Counted from the stretch's first letter, positions 5,580 through 13,922 are shown. The stretch: DNA of 17,370 bases from an uncultured Clostridia bacterium (GCA_934249215.1 CAKQKN010000024.1:1-17370), one strand, 5' to 3'. Made by a program: numbers and translations. The notes: generated by a model not told the origin, from the sequence alone.

Positions 5580-7541
5580 ATGGCGAGTCAATACAAGTCC
5601 TCTGACATCAAAATACTCGAAGGTCTGGACGCCGTCAGAATGCGTCCCGGAATGTATATAGGTACGACGGGGATAAAGGGGCTTCATCACATTTTGTGGG
5701 AGATCGTCGACAACGCGGTCGACGAGGCGGCAAACGGTTTTGCAAACAAAATAACCGTCAAACTGTATGCGGACGGTTCCGCGTCGGTCGAAGATAACGG
5801 GCGCGGCATCCCTATCGACGAGCACCCGACGGCGAAAGTTTCGGGCGTCGAAGTCGTTTTTACGCAGCTTCACGCGGGCGGCAAGTTCGACCACGAGAAC
5901 TATAATTATTCGGGCGGCTTGCACGGCGTCGGCGCGTCGGTAACGAACGCCCTTTCCGAATGGCTCAAAGTCGAAGTATACAACGGCAAAACGACTTACG
6001 GAATGGAGTTTTCGAGTTACGCGAACAAGCGCGGAAAAATCATGTCGGGTGTTCCGAAAGGGCATCTTGCCGATCTTAACGTAAAGACGAAAAAACGCGG
6101 AACTTTTGTTCGTTTTAAACCTGATGCGCGCGTTTTCGAAACGGTCGAGTTCAACGACGATATGATCATAAAGAGGCTTCGGGAACTTGCCTTTCTGAAC
6201 GAGGGGCTGACGATCGATTTTATCGACGAGCGCATTCCCGACGCCGTAAACGAGAAACGTTTTTTCTATAAGGGCGGAATTAAAGATTTCGTCAAATATC
6301 TGAACGAGGGTAAGCGCACCCTCTATCCCGAACCTCTTTACATAGCCGCAGAAAAAGACGACGTAAAGATTCAGGTCGCGATTCAGCATAACGACGAATA
6401 CACCGAAAATCTCTGCTCGTTTGTCAACAACATTCCGACGGGCGAGGGCGGCGAGCACGAAACGGGTTTCAAAACCGGATTCACGACCGTTCTCAATAAC
6501 TACGCGCAGAATGTCAAGCACGTCAAGGAAAAACTCGTCGGTGACGACTATCGCGAAGGGCTCACCGTCATTTTGTCGATCAAGATGAAAGATGCGCAGT
6601 TCGAGGGACAGACGAAAACCAAACTCGGCAACTCGAAAGCGAACGCCGCCGTGCGTAAAGCGACGATCGAGGGGCTTACGAAACTTCTCGAAGATCGCAA
6701 GACGGAACGCATTTTCGCGCTTATCGTGGAAAAAGCGATCGGGGCGGCGAAAGTAAGGCGCGCAAGAGCGGACGCGGGCGACCTTATCCGTAAACAGAAC
6801 AAACTCGACGTCAAAAAACTCATCGGAAAACTTTCGTCCTGCACTTCGAGAACGGCTGAACTCAACGAACTTTTCATAGTCGAGGGCGATTCGGCGGGCG
6901 GCAGCGCGAAACAAGGGCGCGACCGTCAGCATCAGGCGATTCTGCCCCTGCGCGGAAAACCGCTCAACGTAGAAAAGAAAAACGTCAAGGAAGTGCTCGA
7001 AAACGAGGAAATGCTCTCGCTCATCAGCGCGCTCGGCACGAACATCGGCAGCGAGTTCGACGTCAAAAAACTCAATTATCACAAGGTCATAATTCTTTCG
7101 GATGCCGACCAGGACGGCGCTCATATACGTGCGATTCTTCTCACTTTCTTCTTCAGATATATGAAGCCGCTTCTTCTCGACGGACACGTCTATATCGGTC
7201 AGCCGCCGCTCTATAAGGTATATAAACGCGATTCCAAAAAGGAAATCGTGGAATACGCTTACGACGACAACGAACTTCAGGCGAAGATCGACAAGGTCGG
7301 CAGGGGCTATTCGCTTCAGCGTTACAAAGGGCTCGGCGAAATGAACCCCGAACAACTGTGGGAAACGACGATGAACCCCGAAACGCGCATACTGTTGCAA
7401 GTCACGCTCGAGGACGCCGCCGAAGCCGACAGAATGATCACGACGCTTATGGGTGACGCAATCGAAAGCAGAAAGAAATATATTTCCGAATACGCCGATT
7501 TCAACAAGGTTGACTCCTTCAAGGAAAAAATCGGACTGTAA
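5580..7541 (+). CDS. gyrB/parE: Type IIA DNA topoisomerase subunit B (GyrB/ParE)
   Basis: This is the ATPase and TOPRIM subunit of a gyrase or topoisomerase IV; 653 residues, normal length. The start is ATG 5580 because GGAGGGG lies just upstream and an in-frame ATG at 5565 is followed at once by that site. The GHKL ATPase shows EIVDNAVDEA (Glu41, Asn45), EDNGRGIP (Asp72) and SGGLHGVGAS (111-120). The TOPRIM domain has EGDSAGGSAKQGRD (Glu435) and DADQDGAH (Asp508, 510, 512). QRYKGLGEMN is near the C-terminus. Some stretches read like GyrB (GGIKDFVKYLN), others like Bacillus ParE (FVNNIPT, IVEYAYDDNEL, KVGRGYSLQRYKGLGEMN). No dnaA, dnaN or recF is adjacent, so it may be the second (ParE-type) copy. 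Subunit A lies 221 bp downstream on the same strand, likely the same operon. Confidence 0.95.
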   Translation: MASQYKSSDIKILEGLDAVRMRPGMYIGTTGIKGLHHILWEIVDNAVDEAANGFANKITVKLYADGSASVEDNGRGIPIDEHPTAKVSGVEVVFTQLHAGGKFDHENYNYSGGLHGVGASVTNALSEWLKVEVYNGKTTYGMEFSSYANKRGKIMSGVPKGHLADLNVKTKKRGTFVRFKPDARVFETVEFNDDMIIKRLRELAFLNEGLTIDFIDERIPDAVNEKRFFYKGGIKDFVKYLNEGKRTLYPEPLYIAAEKDDVKIQVAIQHNDEYTENLCSFVNNIPTGEGGEHETGFKTGFTTVLNNYAQNVKHVKEKLVGDDYREGLTVILSIKMKDAQFEGQTKTKLGNSKANAAVRKATIEGLTKLLEDRKTERIFALIVEKAIGAAKVRRARADAGDLIRKQNKLDVKKLIGKLSSCTSRTAELNELFIVEGDSAGGSAKQGRDRQHQAILPLRGKPLNVEKKNVKEVLENEEMLSLISALGTNIGSEFDVKKLNYHKVIILSDADQDGAHIRAILLTFFFRYMKPLLLDGHVYIGQPPLYKVYKRDSKKEIVEYAYDDNELQAKIDKVGRGYSLQRYKGLGEMNPEQLWETTMNPETRILLQVTLEDAAEADRMITTLMGDAIESRKKYISEYADFNKVDSFKEKIGL

Positions 7542-7721
7542 GTCGCATTTTTGTGTTGCGACGACTTAACTTCGACGGTAAATCGGCTTTGCCGTAACGC
7601 TTAACGTTGCGACGACGCGGTTTATCGCATATCGGAATCAATAAACGAAAATCGACTTTATCGCGGACAAGCCGAAAGTAAAAACGGCGGACGACGAAAA
7701 AAGTCGGACGAAAAAGGGTTA

Positions 7722-7743
7722 GCGCGCGGCGTTTCAGGCGCGC
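7722..7743 (+). other. GC-rich hairpin ahead of the subunit A ribosome-binding site
   Basis: GCGCGC (7722-7727) and GCGCGC (7738-7743) can pair around a 10-nt loop, ending 7 nt before the ribosome-binding site GAGGAAAGG (7751-7759). No T-run follows, so a terminator is unlikely. It might tune translation of the subunit A gene relative to subunit B; this is inference. Confidence 0.35.
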
Positions 7744-7762
7744 GGGCTTTGAGGAAAGGCTA

Positions 7763-10228
7763 ATGGAAAAAGAAGAAAAGAAAACGGGGATAATTACCGA
7801 TTCGCTGGAAGCCGTATTGCATAACTGCATGCTTCCGTATGCGGAATACGTCATACTCGACAGAGCGTTGCCGAGGGTAGAGGACGGACTTAAGCCCGTC
7901 CAGCGCAGAATACTCTATTCGATGTACGATCAGGGTATGCTTCCCGACAAAGACTATAAAAAGAGCGCAAGGGTGGTCGGCGACTGCCTTGCGAAATACC
8001 ACCCGCACGGCGACACGTCGGTATACGACGCCATGGTTCGTCTCGCGCAGCCTTTCAACATGCGCGAAACGCTCGTGTCGGGGCACGGAAACTTCGGTTC
8101 GGTCGACGGCGACAGCGCCGCTGCAATGCGTTATACCGAAGTCAAACTTCAGCCGCTCGCGCCCGAACTTCTCCGCGATATTGACAAAGACACGGTAAAC
8201 TGGGATCTCAACTTCGACGATTCGCTCAAAGAACCCGCAACTCTTCCGGGGCGTTTCCCGAACCTTCTCGTCAACGGCGCGTCCGGTATCGCGGTAGGTC
8301 TTGCGACGAACATTCCGCCTCATAACCTCTCGGAAGTAATCGACGGCGCCTGCGCGGTAATCGACAATCCCAAAATAACCGTCGAAGAATTGATGCAGAT
8401 CATCAAAGGCCCCGATTTTCCGACCGGGGGCACCGTCGTTGCGGGCGACGAGCTGAAAAAAGCGTATGAAACCGGCAAGGGCAAGATCAAGATATATTCA
8501 AAAATGACGGTCGAGAAACTGGAGCACGAAAAACGCGGCTCCGAAGCCGACCGTGCGATAGTCGTAACCGAATTGCCGTACCAGACGAACAAAGCCGCCC
8601 TTCTCAAAAAGATCTACGAGATGGCGGAAGCGAACAAGGACGGACTCGGCGGAATCACCGAAGTTTGCGACGAATCGGACAGAAAGGGAATGCGTGCCGT
8701 CATCAAGATCAGAAAGGGCGCCGACGCGGACAAGATCATCGCTTCGCTCAACAAAAACAGCGGGCTTATGGCGTCGTTCGGAATCAATATGGTTGCCATT
8801 GCCGACGGCAAGCCGCAGCAGATGGGGTTGAAGCAAGTCCTTTCTTATTACGTCGAATATCAGCGTAACGTCGTTCTCCGCAGAACGAAATTCGAACTCG
8901 AACGTGCGGAAGAACGCGCGCATATCCTTGAAGGTCTTATCATTGCGGTCACGAACATCGACGAAGTGATCCGCATCATCAAGAACTCGCCCGACACCCC
9001 GACGGCAAGAACCAATCTGCAGGAAGCATTCGTTCTTTCCGAAAAGCAGGCGCAGGCAATTCTCGATCTTCGTCTTGCAAGACTTACGAAACTCGAAGTC
9101 GTCAGCCTTCAGAACGAATTGGCGGAGCTTAAAGAGCGCATAATTTATTTGCGCAAGGTCGTCGACAGCAAGCGCATGCAGTTCACCATCGTAAAGAACG
9201 AAATGCGCGAAATAAAGAAGAAATACGGCAACGAACGCCGCACGGTCGTTCTCGGAAGCGATAATGACGTCGTGGTCGAAAAGGCGAGCGAAGAGAGCGC
9301 GGACAGACCGCTCGAATCGTTCTTCGTGGGCGTTTCCGCCGAGGGGCTTATCAGAAAGATCAAGTCCGAGGATTACAAAAAGATTCTCGCGCTGAAAAAG
9401 CCCGAAAAACGCGATTTGTTCGCGACCGGCTGCGTCGTCACGAGCAAACAGACGGTATTCGCGTTTACCAATTTCGGAAACTGCTTCAAGATCGATCTCG
9501 AACTTATTCCCGATTCCAAGGGCAAACAGCTCGACGGCGTTAAGTTCGATCAGATATATAAAAAGGCGGGCAGCGAAAAACCCGTTGCTCTTTTTGCCGT
9601 CGACGACGATACCGACGGAAAACTTATGTTCTTCACGCGCGACGGCTCGGTCAAGTTGTCGCCGTGGTCGGACTATTTCGCGCCGAAGAGTCCTTTTGCG
9701 GCTCTCAAACTGAAAGACGGCGACGAGGTCGTTTCGGTCGAGAACTATCGCGAAAATTCGCAGATGTTCTTCGCGACGAAAAAAGGTATTTGTCTTTATG
9801 CGGACGGCACCGTTCCCGAACAAGGGCGCGTTGCGGGCGGCGTGAAGGGTATCGAACTTGCCGCGGGCGACGAGGTTGTCTACGGCGCGCAGGTTGACGA
9901 CGATTTCAACGGCGAAATCTTCGTTGCCACGAGTTTCGGCACGTTCAAACGAGTTATACTCGGCACTATAAATAAACTTTCGAGAGCGAGAAAGGGCGTC
10001 AAGCTCGTCGAACTCGGTGACGCTTCGCTCGGCGAATGCGTCGTATTCGTAAAATGGCTCGCGGGGGGCGAATCTTTCGACTTCGCAATCTTCGACAGGC
10101 TCGGAACGGTCTATTATTCGGACAGTACCAAAGTCGCCGTCGAAAACAGAACAACCAAAGGGAAACAGTTATCCGGGCTGGGAGTTTGTCAGCCGGAGAG
10201 ATTGTTTCCCGTTGCCAGGCAACGCTGA
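7763..10228 (+). CDS. gyrA/parC: Type IIA DNA topoisomerase subunit A (GyrA/ParC)
   Basis: This is the DNA breakage-reunion subunit that pairs with the upstream subunit B; 821 residues from ATG 7763 behind GAGGAAAGG. The winged-helix region has ALPRVEDGLKPVQRRILY and KYHPHGDTSVYDA, and the catalytic tyrosine is Tyr124 in AAMRYTE. The quinolone-pocket residue equivalent to E. coli Ser83 is Thr85, with Asp89 kept. The coiled-coil gate is around residues 370-490, and a beta-pinwheel follows from about 515 to the end. A GyrA box (QRRGGKG type), needed for DNA wrapping and negative supercoiling, is not visible in the first blade. The later blade motif QGRVAGGVKGIEL is present. This and the ParE-like traits of subunit B make topoisomerase IV activity plausible. 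The last 17 bases overlap the next ORF in another frame. Confidence 0.94.
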   Translation: MEKEEKKTGIITDSLEAVLHNCMLPYAEYVILDRALPRVEDGLKPVQRRILYSMYDQGMLPDKDYKKSARVVGDCLAKYHPHGDTSVYDAMVRLAQPFNMRETLVSGHGNFGSVDGDSAAAMRYTEVKLQPLAPELLRDIDKDTVNWDLNFDDSLKEPATLPGRFPNLLVNGASGIAVGLATNIPPHNLSEVIDGACAVIDNPKITVEELMQIIKGPDFPTGGTVVAGDELKKAYETGKGKIKIYSKMTVEKLEHEKRGSEADRAIVVTELPYQTNKAALLKKIYEMAEANKDGLGGITEVCDESDRKGMRAVIKIRKGADADKIIASLNKNSGLMASFGINMVAIADGKPQQMGLKQVLSYYVEYQRNVVLRRTKFELERAEERAHILEGLIIAVTNIDEVIRIIKNSPDTPTARTNLQEAFVLSEKQAQAILDLRLARLTKLEVVSLQNELAELKERIIYLRKVVDSKRMQFTIVKNEMREIKKKYGNERRTVVLGSDNDVVVEKASEESADRPLESFFVGVSAEGLIRKIKSEDYKKILALKKPEKRDLFATGCVVTSKQTVFAFTNFGNCFKIDLELIPDSKGKQLDGVKFDQIYKKAGSEKPVALFAVDDDTDGKLMFFTRDGSVKLSPWSDYFAPKSPFAALKLKDGDEVVSVENYRENSQMFFATKKGICLYADGTVPEQGRVAGGVKGIELAAGDEVVYGAQVDDDFNGEIFVATSFGTFKRVILGTINKLSRARKGVKLVELGDASLGECVVFVKWLAGGESFDFAIFDRLGTVYYSDSTKVAVENRTTKGKQLSGLGVCQPERLFPVARQR

Positions 10229-11579
10229 CAAATCGATAAAAGCCCGAAAATCGGGAGATAAGAGAGAAAGCTCGGACGGCGAAAGTCGTTTGGTTGCGCC
10301 CGTCGGCGTTAAGGCGGTCGCTCGGACGGACGAAAAACCGAAATCTGCCGAAAATCCGAAGCCCGCTGAAGAGGTCAAGGAAAACCCGAAAGCGGATAAA
10401 ACGGTCGAAGCGAAAGCAAAGCCCGAAAAGACAGGCGAGAAAAAGACGAAGTCGGCAACGACCGAAAAAGAAAAGCCGATAAAGACCGTCAAGGATACGC
10501 CGAAAGAGGATAGAGCGACAGATAAAAAAACGAAGCCCGTTAAATCGGACGAGGTAAAAACGAAGTCCGTAAAGAAGGACAAGGCTGCTCCGAAAACCGC
10601 TGAAGAGGTCAAGGGAAAAACCAAGACGGAAAAAACGGCCGAGGCGAAAGCGAAGCCCGAAAAGACAGGCGAGAAAAAGGCAAAGTCGGCAGCGACCGAA
10701 AAAGAAAAGCCGATAAAGACCGTCAAGGATACGCCGAAAGCGGATAAAGCGACGGATAAAAAACCGAAGCCCGTTAAATCGGACGAGAAAAAAACGAAGT
10801 CCGTAAAGACGGATAAGGCTGCTCCGAAATCCGTCAAAGCGGACAAGGATAAACCGAAAGCGGATAAAACGACCGATAAAAAGTCAATGCCCGTCAAGGC
10901 GACTAAACCTGTCGGCAAGATCGATAATAAAGTGGCGGAAAAGTCCGTCGGTAAGGCGGATAAACCTGTCGGCAACGTCAAAAAAACCGTGAATAAGGCG
11001 AACGATAAGGCGGCGAAGCCCGTCGGTAAAACCATTGACAAAGCCGCGGGCAAAATCGGCGATAAGACTGTCGTAAAACCCGTTAAAACGGCGGGCAAAG
11101 CGGTTAAGACCGAAGATAAGTCGGTTGACGAGATAACGTTTGCGAAAACGGTCAGAAACGTTCGCGCGCTCGTTGACGAAACCGTTTCGTTTATCGACGG
11201 AATGTATTCGGCGAACCGCGCTCTCGGCGGGTTCGGCGGCGGACGGAACGCGGTCGTATGCGATCTGCTCGGGTACGTTTGCGGGCTTATTACCGAAATC
11301 GGTCGGGCGAACGGAAAAGCGGAACAAGCGGCAAGGTTGTGCGATGCCGCGGTAATGAAAGGAGCCCGTGGAGCGGGCGGCAAAAAAATCCCGTTGTGCG
11401 TTAAAATAACGGTTGCACTCGACATTCATTCGGGTAGTAAAAGCACAGTGAGGTTATGCGGGTTTATCGGTCGGATTCTTTCGCGCACCGCCCCCTTAAC
11501 CGATTGCACCGCGTTACAAGCGAAGGAGCCTATCGACGGATTGATAGCTTTTGCCGTCGGTCAAGGAATGAAGATATAG
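10212..11579 (+). CDS. Lysine-rich, histone-H1-like protein with repeats and a C-terminal domain
   Basis: I do not recognise the family. The ORF has 455 residues, with TTG 10212 as likely start (GGAGAG at 10195-10200 upstream), inside the end of subunit A. Residues about 40-304 are low-complexity and very rich in Lys, Ala, Pro, Thr, Asp and Glu, with KPVK, KPEK and AAKP-type motifs like histone H1 tails. Two 78-residue direct repeats cover residues 52-129 and 130-207, then a partial third and PVGK-type short repeats. From about 305 to 455 the composition turns globular (FAKTVRNVRALVDETVSFIDGM and later CVKITVALDIHSGS). There is no signal peptide. The stop codon abuts the next ATG, suggesting translational coupling. 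A DNA-binding or nucleoid role, or a detached tail of subunit A reached by frameshift, is inferred from composition and position. The long antisense frame here is a composition artefact. Confidence 0.72.
   Translation: MPGNADKSIKARKSGDKRESSDGESRLVAPVGVKAVARTDEKPKSAENPKPAEEVKENPKADKTVEAKAKPEKTGEKKTKSATTEKEKPIKTVKDTPKEDRATDKKTKPVKSDEVKTKSVKKDKAAPKTAEEVKGKTKTEKTAEAKAKPEKTGEKKAKSAATEKEKPIKTVKDTPKADKATDKKPKPVKSDEKKTKSVKTDKAAPKSVKADKDKPKADKTTDKKSMPVKATKPVGKIDNKVAEKSVGKADKPVGNVKKTVNKANDKAAKPVGKTIDKAAGKIGDKTVVKPVKTAGKAVKTEDKSVDEITFAKTVRNVRALVDETVSFIDGMYSANRALGGFGGGRNAVVCDLLGYVCGLITEIGRANGKAEQAARLCDAAVMKGARGAGGKKIPLCVKITVALDIHSGSKSTVRLCGFIGRILSRTAPLTDCTALQAKEPIDGLIAFAVGQGMKI
10365..10832 (+). repeat. 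Two tandem 234-bp direct repeats within the lysine-rich gene
   Basis: Unit 1 is 10365-10598 and unit 2 is 10599-10832, each 78 codons. They are highly similar in DNA as well as protein; for example GCCCGAAAAGACAGGCGAG occurs at 10421 and again at 10655. High DNA identity including silent positions suggests a fairly recent in-frame duplication. A partial third copy follows in the protein (VKADKDKPKADKTTDKK). Confidence 0.85.
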
Positions 11580-12131
11580 ATGAAAAAAGAATTCAGAATT
11601 TCCATTACGGGCGATCTCGGGAGCGGTAAGTCTACCGTTGCCGACATTCTTGCCGAGCGCTTCGGCGTCGAGCATGTGACGCTCGGAACAATTCAGCGCG
11701 CCAAAGCCGCAGAGTACGGAATGGACACGTGTCAGTTCAACAAGTTTATCGAGGGAAAGCCGGAGTTCGACAAGGTTTTCGACGATTATCAGACCGCTTA
11801 CGAAAGCAAGGACGGCGGGTTTATAATCGATTCGAGGCTGGGCTTTTTCTTCGTTCCGTCCACGTTCAGTTATTATCTTTCCGCCGATCCGCGTGTTGCC
11901 GCCGAAAGAATCGTTGCGGCGCAGCGTTCGAACGAGCGGTACAAAAACGTCGACGACGCGGTCAAAAAGATCGAAGAACGCAGAGCGAGCGAAAGACTTC
12001 GTTTCAAGGAGTTTTACGGCGTGGACATTCTCGACATGAAAAACTACGACTGCGTGATCGACACGACCAATCTCACCGTCGAGGAAGTCGCGGAAAAGAT
12101 GATCGAGGCGTACGAGGCAAACGCGCTGTAA
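11580..12131 (+). CDS. Cytidylate-kinase-like P-loop NTPase
   Basis: This 183-residue protein has a Walker A motif GDLGSGKST at residues 11-19. The rest follows the cytidylate-kinase-like pattern: an IIDSRLGFFFVP segment, a LSADPRVAAERI lid-like stretch, an arginine-rich KKIEERRASERLRF helix and then YGVDILDMKNYDCVIDTTNL. Such proteins phosphorylate CMP/dCMP or related small substrates; the exact substrate cannot be read from sequence. It resembles the short archaeal-type (Cytidylate_kin2) group more than the classical bacterial Cmk of about 220 residues, so I give no symbol. ATG 11580 directly follows the stop codon of the lysine-rich gene, with AAGGA 12 nt upstream, so translation is probably coupled. 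No strong terminator follows. Confidence 0.82.
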   Translation: MKKEFRISITGDLGSGKSTVADILAERFGVEHVTLGTIQRAKAAEYGMDTCQFNKFIEGKPEFDKVFDDYQTAYESKDGGFIIDSRLGFFFVPSTFSYYLSADPRVAAERIVAAQRSNERYKNVDDAVKKIEERRASERLRFKEFYGVDILDMKNYDCVIDTTNLTVEEVAEKMIEAYEANAL

Positions 12132-12177
12132 AACCGCGCGATATCGGTTACGGCGAAAAACGCGGGGTCGGATCTCA

Positions 12178-12353
12178 CCGAAAAAATATACCGACCGTTC
12201 GTAAAAATCGTTTCGGATTTTTTCGGGCAGCCGTAAGCCCGCAACTTGCGGAAAGCGCGTTGTCAGCGCGGTATTATAAACAAACTCAAACAGAATAAGC
12301 CAAATAGAGATAAAAAATACGGGCGTAAAACGCGCCCGGGAGGAAGAACAGTT
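12178..12353 (+). promoter_or_regulatory. Hairpin-rich leader of the lysyl-tRNA synthetase gene
   Basis: Several inverted repeats line up before the gene: CCGAAAAAAT/ATTTTTTCGG (12178-12187 and 12217-12226), GGGC/GCCC (12225-12240), CCGCAA/TTGCGG (12239-12251), CGCG/CGCG (12256-12270), and GGGCG/CGCCC (12321-12337) directly before the ribosome-binding site GGGAGGAAG (12338-12346). The usual T-box sequence (AGGGUGGAACCGCG type) is absent. A regulatory role is inferred from the clustering of structures. Confidence 0.4.
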
Positions 12354-13922
12354 ATGCATTGGGCAGAAAAACTTGCAAGGGAAATAATCGAAAAGAAACC
12401 CGATAAAGAAGAATACGTTTGCGCCGCCGGCATCAGCCCGTCCGGTTCGGTGCACATCGGCAATTTCCGCGACATAGCGACGAGTTACTACGTCGTTCGC
12501 GCGCTCAGAAAAATGGGCAAAAAGGCAAGATTGCTTTTTTCGTGGGACGAGTTCGACAGGCTCAGAAAAGTTCCGTCTAATATCGCAGCGATAAGCGAAG
12601 GGTTCGAAAAATATCTCGGTATGCCTTACGCCGAAATTCCCGATCCTCACGGGGAGTTCGCGTCGTACGCCGAATATAACGAAAAGGAATTCGAAAGATC
12701 GCTCGAGGAACTCGACATTCACCCCGATTATCGTTATCAGGCGAAAGAATACACGTCCAATCGTTATGCCGACGGGATCGTGTTCGCGCTGAAAAACAGA
12801 AAACGCATTTACGACATTCTTTTAAAATATAAAACGCAGGAAGAAAACGAAGAGGATCGCGAAAAATACGCTCCCGTGAACGTTTATTGCTCGGCGTGCC
12901 ATAAGGATACGACCGAAGTCGTTTCCGTTTCGGACGACGGCGAAACGCTCGTTTACCGCTGCAAAACTTGCGGAAAAGAGGAAAAAATCAACGTTCGCGA
13001 ATACGGTCACGTCAAACTCGTGTGGAAAGTCGACTGGCCGATGCGCTGGGGCGTCGAGGGCGTCGATTTCGAACCGGGCGGAATAGATCACGCCGCCGCG
13101 AGCGGAAGTTACGTGGTCGCGTCGGACGTCGCGAAAAACGTATTCGGCATCGAGCCGCCGCTTTTCCAGGGCTACGGCTGGCTGTCGATCGCGGGGCTCG
13201 GGGACATGCATTCCTCGACGGGCAACAACATTACTCCCGCCGAAGTTCTTAAGGTTTACGAACCCGATATGATCAGATGGCTTTTCGCCAAATACGCGCC
13301 CGAAGCGGGCTTCGCGTTCAACTTCGACGACACGATCATTCGCCACTACAGCGAATTCGATAAAGGGCTCGAAGCGTATAAGAAGGGCGAAACCGACGAA
13401 TACAACACGGCGGTATACGATTATTGCATGCTTAAGGGCAAAGACGCTTATTCGAAAGTTCCGTTCGGCGTGCTCGCGTCCGTCGCGACGATCGTCGACT
13501 TCAATCCGCAAGCCGTTGCCGAAATGCTCGCGAAAATCGGCGTTTCGTTCGGAAAGCAGGACGAAGAGCGACTCCTCCGCGTCAAGAACTGGATCACGTG
13601 CCATCAGCCGGGCAAACTTTTCAAACTTCTCGAAAGCAAGAACGTCGAGTATTATTCTTCGCTCGAGGAAAGCGACAAGGCTCTCATAAAGAAACTTTAC
13701 GACTACGTTTCGGCAAACGAGATCGACGAAAAGAGCGTTCAGAACTATCTGTACGAAATAATCAACGATCCGTCGCTGACGAAAAAGGAAAACATGGCGC
13801 GCCAGATGAAGGCGTTCAAGGTGCTTTATAACGTTCTGTTCGGTCAGGACAACGGCCCGCGTCTGTATCTCTTCCTTTCCGCCGTGGACAAGAACAAATA
13901 TCTGCCCCTTCTCGATTTCTGA
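12354..13922 (+). CDS. lysS: Lysyl-tRNA synthetase, class I
   Basis: This enzyme charges tRNA-Lys with lysine; it is of the archaeal/class I type, 522 residues. The start is ATG 12354 behind GGGAGGAAG, and it gives the family N-terminus MHWAEKLA; the frame is open further upstream but that part does not look like the family. The HIGH motif is HIGN (residues 34-37) in GISPSGSVHIGNFRD. A zinc-ribbon-like insertion has Cys179, Cys182, Cys203 and Cys206. The KMSKS-loop position reads DMHSSTGNN (284-292): the usual lysines are Asp and Thr, which is unusual and could affect activity. The C-terminal helical anticodon-binding region appears complete. Class I LysRS may be the only lysine enzyme of the cell or may coexist with a class II enzyme; the window cannot tell. 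A terminator follows 35 bp after the stop codon. Confidence 0.94.
   Translation: MHWAEKLAREIIEKKPDKEEYVCAAGISPSGSVHIGNFRDIATSYYVVRALRKMGKKARLLFSWDEFDRLRKVPSNIAAISEGFEKYLGMPYAEIPDPHGEFASYAEYNEKEFERSLEELDIHPDYRYQAKEYTSNRYADGIVFALKNRKRIYDILLKYKTQEENEEDREKYAPVNVYCSACHKDTTEVVSVSDDGETLVYRCKTCGKEEKINVREYGHVKLVWKVDWPMRWGVEGVDFEPGGIDHAAASGSYVVASDVAKNVFGIEPPLFQGYGWLSIAGLGDMHSSTGNNITPAEVLKVYEPDMIRWLFAKYAPEAGFAFNFDDTIIRHYSEFDKGLEAYKKGETDEYNTAVYDYCMLKGKDAYSKVPFGVLASVATIVDFNPQAVAEMLAKIGVSFGKQDEERLLRVKNWITCHQPGKLFKLLESKNVEYYSSLEESDKALIKKLYDYVSANEIDEKSVQNYLYEIINDPSLTKKENMARQMKAFKVLYNVLFGQDNGPRLYLFLSAVDKNKYLPLLDF

Noticed and set aside
5448..7400. 650-codon open frame on the minus strand opposite topoisomerase subunit B
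   Set aside because: It mirrors a highly conserved gene; the product is an Arg/Phe/Val-rich sequence with no family features, an artefact of codon bias.
8498..9823. 441-codon minus-strand frame opposite subunit A
   Set aside because: Shadow of the conserved plus-strand gene; no ribosome-binding site or recognisable motifs.
10169..11425. 418-codon minus-strand Ser/Phe/Thr-rich repeat protein opposite the lysine-rich gene
   Set aside because: Its repeats are the complement of lysine codons (AAA/AAG read as TTT/CTT). The plus-strand ORF has better context, abutting its neighbour.
12246..12353. N-terminal extension of lysyl-tRNA synthetase
   Set aside because: The residues are basic and unlike the family, lie in the hairpin-rich leader, and a strong ribosome-binding site marks ATG 12354.
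12132..12353. T-box riboswitch before lysS
   Set aside because: No T-box core sequence and no anti-terminator/terminator pair with a T-run were found.
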